From Muribaculaceae bacterium (lineage in GTDB: Bacteria > Bacteroidota > Bacteroidia > Bacteroidales > Muribaculaceae): a DNA stretch of 36,633 nucleotides. Below, piece after piece: positions 16,108 to 25,618 of this stretch. Below the pieces are notes generated by a model. The model was not told where the DNA came from. It worked only from the letters and a program-made list of their open reading frames with translations, and made no database searches. The position numbers were made by a program, and so were the translations under genes. Location of the stretch: contig JAQVCR010000020.1 of the NCBI GenBank assembly GCA_028689665.1, positions 1 through 36,633 of the forward strand, given 5' to 3'. How positions within the stretch are numbered: position 1 is the first letter of the stretch; the number at the start of each line of letters is the position of its first letter.

Positions 16108-17193
16108 ATGGAACACCATGAAAATGAAGAATTATATCCCGGGTTGAATGTGAATAAAGGTATTGCACAGCCACCATCGGTAAATCCCTATCTGAAGCCT
16201 AAAAAGCGTAAACGTATGCTTACCGCTCACGAATATGTTGAGGAAATACTTAAAGGTAATGTTACAATATTAAGTCAGGCAGTTACGCTTGTCGAAAGTC
16301 AAGTGCCGGAGCATCAAGCACTTGCACAAGAAGTAATAGAGAAGTGTCTGCCTTTTGCCGGAAACTCAAAGCGTATTGGTATCACCGGCGTGCCGGGAGC
16401 AGGAAAGAGTACGTCGATAGATGTTTTTGGACTTCATGTGCTTAAAAATGGCGGCAAATTGGCAGTGCTGGCAATCGATCCCAGCAGCGAGCGAACAAAG
16501 GGCAGTATACTAGGCGATAAAACCCGAATGGAGAAGTTGTCGGTTCACCCCAATGCCTTTATACGTCCCAGCCCATCGGCAGGCTCGCTTGGCGGCGTAG
16601 CACGCAAGACACGAGAAACAATTGTGCTGTGTGAGGCAGCCGGATATGATAATATATTTGTAGAGACCGTAGGTGTAGGGCAGAGTGAAACCGCCGTGCA
16701 TTCGATGGTCGACTTCTTCCTGCTTATTCAGCTTGCCGGTACAGGCGACGAGTTGCAAGGAATCAAGCGAGGCATAATGGAGATGGCAGATGGAATTGTG
16801 ATCAACAAAGCCGATGGCGATAATATTGAGCGAGCTAAGCTGGCAATGGCACAATTTAGGAACGCCTTGCATCTATTCCCATTACCACCAAGTCGCTGGA
16901 CACCCGAAGTACTTACTTATTCGGGCTATTTCGAGCTGGGAATCCCCGAAGTGTGGGATATGATCGACCGCTATTTCGAGTTTGTCAAGAATAACGGTTA
17001 TTTTGATACCCGTCGTCAAGAGCAAGAGAAATATTGGATGTATGAGTCGATAGACGAGCATCTACGGGCAAATTTCTATCAGAATCAACGAATAGCCGAT
17101 TTGCTAAAAGTGAAAGAACAGATGATATTGAATTGCAAACAGAGTTCGTTTATGGCGGCAAAAGAAGTGCTCGACAAGTATTTTAATAAATAA
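16108..17193 (+). CDS. meaB: MeaB/ArgK-type GTPase (methylmalonyl-CoA mutase chaperone)
   Basis: A SIMIBI-class GTPase that loads and protects the adenosylcobalamin cofactor of methylmalonyl-CoA mutase. The Walker A motif GVPGAGKS lies at residues 94-101, followed by AIDPSSERTKGSILGDKTRM, ETVGVGQSE (switch) and INKADG (base recognition). The 361 residues are typical. The mutase genes (mutA/mutB) are not nearby; Bacteroidales use this pathway for succinate to propionate conversion. It lies 12 nt after the DUF1573 gene and 14 nt before the peptidase, so these unlike functions probably share a message. Confidence 0.93.
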   Translation: MEHHENEELYPGLNVNKGIAQPPSVNPYLKPKKRKRMLTAHEYVEEILKGNVTILSQAVTLVESQVPEHQALAQEVIEKCLPFAGNSKRIGITGVPGAGKSTSIDVFGLHVLKNGGKLAVLAIDPSSERTKGSILGDKTRMEKLSVHPNAFIRPSPSAGSLGGVARKTRETIVLCEAAGYDNIFVETVGVGQSETAVHSMVDFFLLIQLAGTGDELQGIKRGIMEMADGIVINKADGDNIERAKLAMAQFRNALHLFPLPPSRWTPEVLTYSGYFELGIPEVWDMIDRYFEFVKNNGYFDTRRQEQEKYWMYESIDEHLRANFYQNQRIADLLKVKEQMILNCKQSSFMAAKEVLDKYFNK

Positions 17194-17207
17194 CACAATA
17201 AATAATT

Positions 17208-19316
17208 ATGAACATAAAAACAATAATGATAATGGGCGGTATTGCAACCACAATGACAGCCAATGCAGCATTGAATTACCCCAAGACTGCAAAAGAAGAT
17301 GTGAAAGACAACTACTTTGGCACAGAGGTCGTAGATGCTTACCGTTGGCTGGAGAACGACACAGCCGAGAATACCGCAGCGTGGGTAGAAGCGCAGAATA
17401 AAATAAGCAGAGGCTATCTGGAAAAATTACCTTATCGCGAACAGTTAAGAAAGCGTTTCACCGAGTTGTATAACTATGAGCGCAAGGGTATTCCATTCAA
17501 GAAACACGGCAAATATTATTCTTTCTGCAACACAGGACTTCAGAATCAGAGCGTTCTTTATGTTCAGTCGACACTCGACAGCGAGCCTAAGGTTTTTCTT
17601 GACCCTAATGCGCTGTCTGCCGATGGCACAGTGGCACTTCAGGGAATAAGTTTCTCAAACAATGGCAAATATATGGCTTATGTGATTTCGCGAAGTGGAA
17701 GCGATTGGAACGAGATATTTGTGATCGACGTTGCCACCGGGAAATTATTAGACGACCACATAACATGGGCAAAATTCACCGATGCACAATGGCGTGGCGA
17801 CGGTTTCTATTATAGTGCCTACGATGCCCCTGCCGACGGCAATGCACTCTCGGCAAAGAATGAATTTCAGAAAGTATATTATCACAAAATAGGCACTCCG
17901 CAAAGCAGTGATGTGCTAGAGTATCAAAATTTAAAGTACCCTCAGCGTTTTTATAGTGTCAGCGTAGCCGATGATGAAACATTCATGACACTCTATGAAA
18001 GCGACGGCAGTGGAAATATGCTCTATTTCAAAGATTTACGTACGGCAGGAAACGAATATGTGCTGGTTGCCGATAATATAAAAAATCAATATATGCCTAT
18101 CGAGAATGTAGGCAGTACAATCTACATATTGACAAATGAGAATGCACCGATGTGCAAACTCTCGGCAATAAGCCTTGATAATCTGGGCAAAGGTAAGATG
18201 ATAGATATAGTAGCCGAGCGCGACTATGTGCTTGAAGGCGCACAGCATGCAGGCGATAAATTGATATTGTCGTATAATAAAAATGCCGCAAGCCATATTT
18301 ATCTATTCGATCGCAGTGGCAAAGAAATAAGAGAAATATCGTTACCATCGATTGGTAGTGCATCTTTCTCAAGCAAGAAAGACGACAACGAGGTGTTCTA
18401 TTCGTTTACTTCCTACACTTATCCCGGTGTGTCGTATACTTATGACATGAACAGCGACAGCAGCAAAATACTATATTCTCCAAAAGTGGCATTTAATCCC
18501 GATGATTTCACCACCGAACAAGTTACATATAATTCTAAAGACGGAACCCCGGTAACGATGTTTCTGACTTACAAAAAAGGATTGAAACGAGATGGCAAAA
18601 ATCCCGTATTCCTATACGGATACGGCGGATTTAATATATCGCTCAATCCCGGATATAATCCTTTCAGATTAGCATTTATCGAAGCCGGAGGAATATATGC
18701 TGTTGCAAATCTACGAGGAGGAGGCGAATATGGCGAAGATTGGCATCAAGCAGGCACCAAGATGAACAAGCAGAATGTATTCGACGATTTTATTTCGGCT
18801 GCCGAATATCTTGTAAGCCAACAATATACCATTCCTTCAAAGATTGCAATTAACGGCGGTAGCAATGGCGGACTCCTAGTGGGAGCAGTAGTGAATCAAC
18901 GTCCCGATTTATTTGCAGTGGCAGTGCCGCAAGTAGGCGTGATGGATATGCTGAGATATCACAAATTTACGATAGGTTGGAACTGGGCAGGCGACTATGG
19001 CACAAGCGAAGACAGCGAAGAAATGTTTAAATATCTATTGGCATATTCACCACTTCACACAATTAAAAACGACGGAACAAAGTATCCTGCAATTCTAGTT
19101 ACCACAGCCGATCACGACGACCGAGTAGTGCCTGCACATTCATTTAAATATGCGGCGCAATTGCAAGCATCTAACACCGGCAAAAATCCTAAAATAATCA
19201 GGATTGACAGCAAGGCAGGACACGGAGCAGGCAAACCTATCTCGAAAGTGATAGATGAATATGTAGATGTGTATTCATTTATAATGTCGTTCCTAAAAAT
19301 GGCACCAAAGAAATAG
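17208..19316 (+). CDS. Prolyl oligopeptidase (family S9A), secreted
   Basis: A 702-residue serine peptidase that cuts short peptides after proline. A signal peptide (MNIKTIMIMGGIATTMTANA) directs it to the periplasm, unlike the cytosolic mammalian enzyme. A seven-bladed propeller (about 80-430) precedes the alpha/beta hydrolase domain. The catalytic triad is visible: Ser552 in GGSNGGLL, Asp638 in DDRVVP and His672 in GHGAGKP. Length matches the family. It is the last gene of the run and is followed by a terminator at 19339. Confidence 0.95.
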   Translation: MNIKTIMIMGGIATTMTANAALNYPKTAKEDVKDNYFGTEVVDAYRWLENDTAENTAAWVEAQNKISRGYLEKLPYREQLRKRFTELYNYERKGIPFKKHGKYYSFCNTGLQNQSVLYVQSTLDSEPKVFLDPNALSADGTVALQGISFSNNGKYMAYVISRSGSDWNEIFVIDVATGKLLDDHITWAKFTDAQWRGDGFYYSAYDAPADGNALSAKNEFQKVYYHKIGTPQSSDVLEYQNLKYPQRFYSVSVADDETFMTLYESDGSGNMLYFKDLRTAGNEYVLVADNIKNQYMPIENVGSTIYILTNENAPMCKLSAISLDNLGKGKMIDIVAERDYVLEGAQHAGDKLILSYNKNAASHIYLFDRSGKEIREISLPSIGSASFSSKKDDNEVFYSFTSYTYPGVSYTYDMNSDSSKILYSPKVAFNPDDFTTEQVTYNSKDGTPVTMFLTYKKGLKRDGKNPVFLYGYGGFNISLNPGYNPFRLAFIEAGGIYAVANLRGGGEYGEDWHQAGTKMNKQNVFDDFISAAEYLVSQQYTIPSKIAINGGSNGGLLVGAVVNQRPDLFAVAVPQVGVMDMLRYHKFTIGWNWAGDYGTSEDSEEMFKYLLAYSPLHTIKNDGTKYPAILVTTADHDDRVVPAHSFKYAAQLQASNTGKNPKIIRIDSKAGHGAGKPISKVIDEYVDVYSFIMSFLKMAPKK

Positions 19317-19338
19317 GACTATAAACGCATAATAAAAG

Positions 19339-19388
19339 ATATGCTGTAGGTTGAGCAGAAACTCACCCACAGCGTATTTTTTTTGTGG
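19339..19388 (+). terminator. Terminator after prolyl oligopeptidase
   Basis: ATATGCTGTAGGTTGAG pairs with CTCACCCACAGCGTAT with one mismatch and one bulge, and is followed by a T-run on the plus strand. Confidence 0.8.
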
Positions 19389-19472
19389 CGACACCAAGAA
19401 TACGACCTTGATTATTACCACTGATATATCAAAGAGATACGATTTCTACTGACACTTTTTTAAGGGTGGAGA

Positions 19473-19507
19473 AAACAAAAACGATTGAGAGTTACTCTCA
19501 ACCGTTT
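19473..19507 (-). terminator. Terminator of tRNA-Phe
   Basis: On the minus strand, AACGGTTGAGAGT and ACTCTCAATCGTT form a stem with a 1-nt loop core and one G.T pair, followed by a T-rich stretch. It begins 5 nt after the tRNA 3' end. Confidence 0.75.
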
Positions 19508-19511
19508 ATTG

Positions 19512-19584
19512 TGGTGCCACCAGGAATCGAACCGGGGACACAAGGATTTTCAGTCCTTTGCTCTACCAACTGAGCTATGGCACC
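19512..19584 (-). tRNA. tRNA-Phe (GAA)
   Basis: A 73-nt cloverleaf read on the minus strand. The acceptor stem GGTGCCA pairs with TGGCACC, the discriminator is A, the D-arm is AGCTCAGTTGGTAGAGC, the anticodon loop CTGAAAA carries GAA, and the T-arm contains GGTTCGATTCC. CCA is not encoded and must be added by the nucleotidyltransferase, as usual in Bacteroidota. Confidence 0.97.
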
Positions 19585-19605
19585 ATTGTTGCTTGTTTGC
19601 GAGTG

Positions 19606-19637
19606 CAAAGATAGATTGTCTGTTCGGATTACGCAAA
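19606..19637 (-). promoter_or_regulatory. tRNA-Phe promoter
   Basis: On the minus strand, TTTG (19637-19634), a 20-nt spacer and TATCTTTG (19613-19606) match the Bacteroidota consensus perfectly. The bases after the -7 box (CACTC) match those after the rpoN -7 box in part. Confidence 0.85.
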
Positions 19638-19793
19638 TTATTTGGGGTGAAATATTTGTTTAGAAATAACAAATTCTAAATTGGCAGGTTTATCAACTTT
19701 AATATCAATAGGTTAAGTAAATATTAAAAAATGTTTAATGTATAATGTCGTTTGTGATTGGTTTATATGTTATATAAAAATAATGCGCTTTTA

Positions 19794-19824
19794 TTTGTGA
19801 GATTGATGCATATAACTATCTTTA
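19794..19824 (+). promoter_or_regulatory. Promoter for the DUF2851 gene
   Basis: TTTG at 19794-19797, 19-nt spacer, TATCTTTA at 19817-19824 (one mismatch). The ATG at 19855 is 30 nt downstream. The 270 bases from 19585 to 19854 otherwise hold only the tRNA promoter. Confidence 0.65.
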
Positions 19825-19854
19825 CATAACAAAAAGCAAAAAAATCTGTGCCAG

Positions 19855-21141
19855 ATGGAAAAACTAATGCAATATGTGTGGCAGCATCGCTTGTGGGATT
19901 CTCGTGGGTTGACTACAAACGACGGTCGACGAATAAAAGTTATCGATCCGGGATTGCTAAATACAGATGCCGGTCCCGACTTTTTTAATGCAAAGGTAGA
20001 GATCGATGGTGAGATGTGGGCAGGCAATGTAGAGATTCATGTAAGGGCAAGCGATTGGGCAAGGCATGGGCATCAGCAAGATGCTGCTTACGATTCGGTG
20101 ATACTGCATGTCGTAGAGCGCGATGATTGCCCGGTGTGCCGGGCTAATGGCGAGAAGATTCCACAATGTGTAATGAAGTGTTCGCCACATTTCAATGAGA
20201 GTTATAATGAATTAGTAAATTTTGATAGTGTGTTGCCGTGTGCCTCAGCAATATCAGAGATTCCGAGTATAGCCATTACCGAATGGATAGAGGCGTTAGC
20301 CTTCGAGCGACTTCAGAGCAAAGTGAAGCGAATCACAGAGCTTTTGAGTTCGTTTAATGGGAGTTGGGAAGATGTGTGTTATAATACGTTGGCACGAAAT
20401 TTAGGATTTGGCATAAATAATGATGCCTTTGAGCGATTGGCACGTCGCACGCCATTGCGGTTGTTGCAAAAGCACAGCGATTCGTTGTTTCAGATAGAAG
20501 CATTATTCTTTGGTCAGGCAGGAATGCTTGATAGCAAAGAGCATCTTCATGATGAGTATTATCAGCATTTATGTCGAGAGTATTCGTTCTTAGCAAATAA
20601 ATTTTCGCTCACTCCGATGGAGAGTAGCAGCTGGAAGCTATTTCGAATACGTCCGCAGAGCTTTCCACATCGTCGAATAGCCACGCTTTCGCAGCTAGTG
20701 CATGATGGATTTGTGATGTTTAAGCAGATAGTAGATACGAAAGACATAAAAGCACTTCGTCAGCTTTTTGATATTAAGCTTACCGGTTATTGGGCTACAC
20801 ATTTTAGCTTTGGCAATTCTACGGCAAGCGAGCAGAAGTCGCTAAGCAATCAAGCGATAGATATAATTCTCATTAATACAGTTGCGCCCCTCTATTATGC
20901 ATATAGCGAAATCATCGACTCCTATGAATTATCGGATCGAGCAATAGCATTATTAGAGTCGCTAAAGCCGGAGCATAACACAATAACCCGGCAATTTGAG
21001 GCTTGTGGCATCAAGGTCGACAATGCTCTTGTTTCGCAAGCACTGATACAGCTTCGGCGCGAATATTGTGAGGCACGCAAATGCTTATATTGTCGCATAG
21101 GTCATCGCATATTATCGCGAGCCGCTGTTGTAGACGAATAG
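19855..21141 (+). CDS. DUF2851 family protein
   Basis: A 428-residue cytosolic protein of the Bacteroidota-wide DUF2851 family. The N-terminal half has the family signature: IDPGLLNTDAGPDFFNAKV, MWAGNVEIHVRASDW and YDSVILHVV, a Gly/Asp/His-rich region that suggests a nuclease-like fold, although this is inference. The C-terminal half is helical and ends with a CEARKCLYCRIGHRIL block with two Cys. No partner genes are adjacent; it has its own promoter. Function is unknown. Confidence 0.88.
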   Translation: MEKLMQYVWQHRLWDSRGLTTNDGRRIKVIDPGLLNTDAGPDFFNAKVEIDGEMWAGNVEIHVRASDWARHGHQQDAAYDSVILHVVERDDCPVCRANGEKIPQCVMKCSPHFNESYNELVNFDSVLPCASAISEIPSIAITEWIEALAFERLQSKVKRITELLSSFNGSWEDVCYNTLARNLGFGINNDAFERLARRTPLRLLQKHSDSLFQIEALFFGQAGMLDSKEHLHDEYYQHLCREYSFLANKFSLTPMESSSWKLFRIRPQSFPHRRIATLSQLVHDGFVMFKQIVDTKDIKALRQLFDIKLTGYWATHFSFGNSTASEQKSLSNQAIDIILINTVAPLYYAYSEIIDSYELSDRAIALLESLKPEHNTITRQFEACGIKVDNALVSQALIQLRREYCEARKCLYCRIGHRILSRAAVVDE

Positions 21142-21212
21142 GAAATAAGAAAAATGTAATTATATGTCAATATTAGTATTGTATATTTAGTGTATTTTTT
21201 ATAAAGAATAAT

Positions 21213-21220
21213 TATATTTG
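21213..21220 (+). promoter_or_regulatory. -7 box for the hybrid kinase operon
   Basis: TATATTTG fits TAnnTTTG. No TTTG is found 19-21 nt upstream. It leaves a leader of about 88 nt before the ATG at 21316, in which I see no clear structure. Confidence 0.45.
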
Positions 21221-21315
21221 CAAGAGATAAAACGTAAAAACCGTTTGCTTACCATTTTAGTGCATCAGATATAAGATGAAGAATCGTATTAAAAATTTAA
21301 ATTAAAATATAACCC

Positions 21316-22824
21316 ATGGCTACTGGAATAAACTCAGATATCCTAAGACTTAAAGTATTAAGACTAGCCCAACTCGACTGGTTTATAGCCAATCTAAATA
21401 CAAAAGAAGTAACAATAGGAGAGATACTGCAAGAGACATTAAAGCTAAAGACAAATTGTTTTAGCTTTGTCGAAGGGATTGAGCTTCTTAATAACGAAGC
21501 CAAAGATATGGTAAGAAATTATGGTCAATTTATAGCAAATAATAGTAAGAAAAACATAACACTCCATCTCAACGATTTATTATTTCCCGATAAGAGTATG
21601 TATGTCGAGGTAGCAAATTTTAATGAAGCCGAAGGCGTATTAGAAGGTTATATTCATATAAAGCCCCGCGAAGCAGGCGTAAGTCAAGAGATAATCAATA
21701 TCAGCACCACGCAGAAAGAGCGAGAAGCGTTTAAAATGCGTTCGGCATTTTTGGCAACCATGAGCCATGAGCTACGCACCCCAATAAATGCAATAGTAGG
21801 ATTTTCAAAAGTGTTGGCAACAGCCACCGACCCCGAGGCAAAAGAAGAATATCTACACATCATAGAGAATAACAACGAGATGCTTTTGCAACTCATCAAT
21901 GATATTCTCGACTTGTCGAAGATAGATTCGGACACATTAGATTTGCGCTTAGCCAATATAGATTTGAAAATATTTATGAGCGATGTAAGAAATAACATCA
22001 AAGTGTATAAAATCAATCCTAATGTAACGGTTAGCATAGATATTCCGGAGGATTCATACGCCGTGCGAACCGACAAAATACGCTTAATGCAAGTTGTAAC
22101 CAACTTTATTACCAATGCAATAAAATTCACTGTAAAAGGAAAGATAAATATAGGATATGAATATAACGACGATACCTTTAAAATCTTTGTAAAAGACACC
22201 GGTCCCGGTATTCCCATAGACCAGCAGAAAACAATTTTTGATCGTTTTGTGCGTCTAAACACAAGAATCAAAGGCAATGGACTAGGCTTGAGTATCTGTA
22301 CGTCGATAGCCGAGAAACTGGGAGCTGAGATAGGAGTAGAGTCGAGCTATGGAGAAGGGTCAAAATTCTGGATTTCAATACCAGATGTAAAATTAGAAGC
22401 ACCCGTGCGTATCAAAGCAGAGCAAGATGCGCTAGTAAGAGGAAGCAGCAAAGACCAAAGAATAAAGGTATTAGTAGCCGAAGACGATCCAAGCAACTAT
22501 AAATTATGCGAAGTGCTATTGAAACCTAGCTACGATATAATTCACGCATGGGACGGAAAAGAAGCCATCGAAAAATTTAAGAGTGAGAACCCCGATATAA
22601 TCTTAATGGATCTAAATATGCCTGAAGTCAATGGCTATGAAGCCACCGAGCAGATTCGCAAGTTATCGTGGACAGTTCCAATAATAGCGTTGACAGCCTA
22701 TACCCTTGCAAATGATGAGCATAAAGTGTTACAAAGTGGATTTGATGCATATCTAACCAAGCCAATAGACATAAGTAAACTAAAAGAGACCTTACTAGCC
22801 TCGCAAAGGCAAGAAAAACCTTAA
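21316..22824 (+). CDS. Hybrid histidine kinase, cytosolic, PAS-HisKA-HATPase-REC
   Basis: A 502-residue soluble hybrid sensor kinase. Residues 1-120 form a PAS-like domain (DWFIANLNTKEVTIGE, then strands to about 118). HisKA has SHELRTP with phospho-acceptor His151. The HATPase domain has the N box around N263/N267, DTGPGIP at 294-300 and GNGLGLSI. A C-terminal receiver follows (about 384-497) with acidic pair E389/D390, phospho-acceptor Asp432 and Lys482. There is no membrane segment and no DNA-binding domain, so signal goes onward by phosphotransfer or to an output elsewhere. It is 15 nt upstream of a closely related kinase. Confidence 0.93.
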   Translation: MATGINSDILRLKVLRLAQLDWFIANLNTKEVTIGEILQETLKLKTNCFSFVEGIELLNNEAKDMVRNYGQFIANNSKKNITLHLNDLLFPDKSMYVEVANFNEAEGVLEGYIHIKPREAGVSQEIINISTTQKEREAFKMRSAFLATMSHELRTPINAIVGFSKVLATATDPEAKEEYLHIIENNNEMLLQLINDILDLSKIDSDTLDLRLANIDLKIFMSDVRNNIKVYKINPNVTVSIDIPEDSYAVRTDKIRLMQVVTNFITNAIKFTVKGKINIGYEYNDDTFKIFVKDTGPGIPIDQQKTIFDRFVRLNTRIKGNGLGLSICTSIAEKLGAEIGVESSYGEGSKFWISIPDVKLEAPVRIKAEQDALVRGSSKDQRIKVLVAEDDPSNYKLCEVLLKPSYDIIHAWDGKEAIEKFKSENPDIILMDLNMPEVNGYEATEQIRKLSWTVPIIALTAYTLANDEHKVLQSGFDAYLTKPIDISKLKETLLASQRQEKP

Positions 22825-22839
22825 AGAAACGATAGCAAT

Positions 22840-25596
22840 ATGTCTTTTAGAAATAAACAAATAATAGGGCTACTCATTTCAATAATAATGGCATGCCTAA
22901 GCATTAATGCTAATGCGTCGATATCTGATCAATCAAGCGTTGTAAAATCGAATAATTACATACTTATCATCAATTGTCATCTTGAGAGTATTCAGTGGAA
23001 CGATAACTTTGAAGATGCCATAACCTACTATATTACAAAACAAGGTAATTACGAAATTTACAGTGAGCATTTCAGGTCGCTCGATGTGAAAGATCAAGCA
23101 AGCCTCGACTCGGTGAACAACCGAATAAAGGGAAAATATATCAATGCCCCACGAGCAATAGTGATGATAGGTCCTGCATGTTTGGCAATGTTTGGCGACG
23201 AATTAAATTTGCGCTGGCATGATGTCCCCATGATAGATTGTGTTCATAATCGTCTAAGTGCATCGTTTGATGAAATATTTAAAGAAGAATTTACTCTCGA
23301 CAAAATAAAAGAAGAGAGTGAAAGCGAATTGAAAAAGCGTTATAATGTAACAGGAATATACACACAGAGCAAAGTGCGAGAAACGATAGACTTGATGAAG
23401 CGAACTATGCCCGATATGGACAGAATAGTGTTCATTTCAGATATGCGCTTTGGTAGTTATCTTGCTCGACAAAGTTTTGTAAATGCAATGTCGACATATT
23501 TTCCGCACATTAGCTACGAGTTGCTTACATCGAAAGCTTATACTACATCGCAGTTGCTAACCAAGATACAGCAATATAATGTAAATACAGGTATAATTTT
23601 TCACACATGGTCGCCTCAAGGCAATACAGCCGAAGACTATTATGCGTGGTATAATCTGTATAAAATCGTAGGAACCTACTCCAAAGTCCCCGTATTCTCT
23701 CAATGGGATATGAATATCAAAGATGGTTATATAGCAGGAGGTTATATGAACTCGTTGAAAGATTTGAGTGATGCCTCGATAGAGATACTTCATCGGATAT
23801 TAAATGGCGAAGAAGCCCGTAAAATTCCATTTGTGACAGTAAATAAGGCTCGTGCTTATCTAAACTATACTACCGTAGAGAAATATGGATTATCAAAAAT
23901 TGAATATCCCGACGATGTTTTTTATTATGATCGCCCCGAAAATATATTTGTCAAATATAAATATTACTTCTTACTGGGTGCAATAATCATAGTATTGTTC
24001 ATTTTATATCTTAGCCAACGAGTGTTTTTCCTAAATCGTCAGAAAAAATCAAAACAAAGAGAGCTAGAGAAAGAAAGAACCTTGCGCAACGAGCTGAAAC
24101 TGCGGAGTATGAAGTTGAGCTTGGCACTCGAAGTGTCGACAGTGTTGCCGTGGACATGGGATAACGACGAGCAAATTTTCACTTTTGATGATTCAAAGAC
24201 ATATTCACACCCAAGCGATGGCAATGAAGCAATCACCTCGATAAAAACTTTTGATGAGGTAATGAAATCGTTACACCCCGAAGATCGTTCCCGAATAGAA
24301 TCGATATTTACCGGAATGCTTAATGGCAAAGCAAACTATATGAAAGAGGAGTGCAGGGTGAAAATTAACGAAGACAGCGAATATAATTGGTATAATATTA
24401 GAGCTATCGTGTATGAAAAAGACAGCGACAATAATCCAAAGATAATAATTGGCACTCGCACACTTATCACCGAGGCTAAAGAGCTAGAGCTAGAGCTGCG
24501 CCGGGCAAAAGACAAAGCCGAAGAATCGAGCAGGCTGAAGTCGGCATTCTTGGCAAACATAAGTCATGAAATCCGTACGCCGCTAAATGCAATAGTGGGA
24601 TTTTCGGGCGTTTTAGCCGATAGCAATAGCGATGATGAGAAGAAAGAGCTGATAGACATAATAAAACAGAATAACCAGAGATTATTGAATCTAATCAATG
24701 ATATTATTGATATATCAAAGATAGAATCGGATACACTGGAGATGAATTACAGTTGTTTCAGTATCAATGACATATTAAATAAATTATCCAAAGAATACTC
24801 CAAGAAAGTGTATTCGGGCGTAGAGATAAATCTAGAGCTGCCACTGGGCGATGATGTGATGATTTACGATGATCGCACACATATAAAGCAAGCAATAGGA
24901 AATATTATCGACAATGCTACAAAGTTCACGCGTCGAGGCACGATAACAATAGGATATTTATTGCCCGATAAAGAACACATTACATTCTTTGTGAAAGACA
25001 CCGGGTGTGGAATAGCAAATTCTGATTTTGGAAATATCTTTGAGCGGTTTGTAAAGCTAAATTCATTTGAGACAGGAGCCGGACTAGGCTTAACGGTATC
25101 TAAATTATTGATAGAGAAGCTCAATGGACGTGTCTGGCTAAAGTCGGAAATAGGAGTAGGAACACAATTCTTTATTGATCTGCCATTCAGAGCAACTAGC
25201 AGCCCGTCGGAAAGCGATAATAGTGCAAAAGTCAAGCCACAGGTTATACTTGTAGCCGAAGATATACTAAGTAATTTTATGGTACTTCGTTCGATGCTAG
25301 AGCCAAAATATAATTTAATCCATGCGTGGAATGGCGTAGATGCGTTGAATCTATTTAAAAAGTATCGTCCAAAATTAGTGCTGATGGACGTAAAAATGCC
25401 AATAATGGACGGATATGCCACTTCGGCAGAGATAAAGAAGATAGCCCCCGACACAGTAATAATCGCCATCTCCTCGTATGCCTTCGACGAAGATATAAAT
25501 AGAATGGATAAATATGGGATAGACGATTATGAGCCTAAACCGGTAAATATTAGATCATTAGAATCTAAAATAGAGCAATTAACGACAAAGCGATAA
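22840..25596 (+). CDS. Membrane hybrid histidine kinase with periplasmic binding-protein-like sensor
   Basis: A 918-residue hybrid kinase. A signal sequence (1-27) precedes a periplasmic region (28-370) that alternates beta strands and helices like a type 1 periplasmic binding protein (IVFISDMRFGS, GIIFHTWSPQG, VPVFSQWDMNIKDGYIAGGYM). A single membrane helix lies at about 375-396, then a coiled-coil linker, a PAS domain (about 428-545, with LHPEDRSRIE), HisKA with His576 (SHEIRTP), HATPase (DTGCGI, TGAGLGLTV) and a receiver with Asp850 and Lys900. HisKA and receiver are clearly similar to the upstream kinase, so the pair arose by duplication. A 22-nt gap leads to the porin gene. The ligand is unknown; a small sugar or ion is possible. 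Confidence 0.93.
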   Translation: MSFRNKQIIGLLISIIMACLSINANASISDQSSVVKSNNYILIINCHLESIQWNDNFEDAITYYITKQGNYEIYSEHFRSLDVKDQASLDSVNNRIKGKYINAPRAIVMIGPACLAMFGDELNLRWHDVPMIDCVHNRLSASFDEIFKEEFTLDKIKEESESELKKRYNVTGIYTQSKVRETIDLMKRTMPDMDRIVFISDMRFGSYLARQSFVNAMSTYFPHISYELLTSKAYTTSQLLTKIQQYNVNTGIIFHTWSPQGNTAEDYYAWYNLYKIVGTYSKVPVFSQWDMNIKDGYIAGGYMNSLKDLSDASIEILHRILNGEEARKIPFVTVNKARAYLNYTTVEKYGLSKIEYPDDVFYYDRPENIFVKYKYYFLLGAIIIVLFILYLSQRVFFLNRQKKSKQRELEKERTLRNELKLRSMKLSLALEVSTVLPWTWDNDEQIFTFDDSKTYSHPSDGNEAITSIKTFDEVMKSLHPEDRSRIESIFTGMLNGKANYMKEECRVKINEDSEYNWYNIRAIVYEKDSDNNPKIIIGTRTLITEAKELELELRRAKDKAEESSRLKSAFLANISHEIRTPLNAIVGFSGVLADSNSDDEKKELIDIIKQNNQRLLNLINDIIDISKIESDTLEMNYSCFSINDILNKLSKEYSKKVYSGVEINLELPLGDDVMIYDDRTHIKQAIGNIIDNATKFTRRGTITIGYLLPDKEHITFFVKDTGCGIANSDFGNIFERFVKLNSFETGAGLGLTVSKLLIEKLNGRVWLKSEIGVGTQFFIDLPFRATSSPSESDNSAKVKPQVILVAEDILSNFMVLRSMLEPKYNLIHAWNGVDALNLFKKYRPKLVLMDVKMPIMDGYATSAEIKKIAPDTVIIAISSYAFDEDINRMDKYGIDDYEPKPVNIRSLESKIEQLTTKR

Positions 25597-25618
25597 CTAT
25601 AATATATAATAAGCATTA

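Noticed and set aside
24864-25469. 201-codon frame antisense to the second hybrid kinase
   Set aside because: Ser/Ile-rich product with no motif; shadow of the kinase coding strand.
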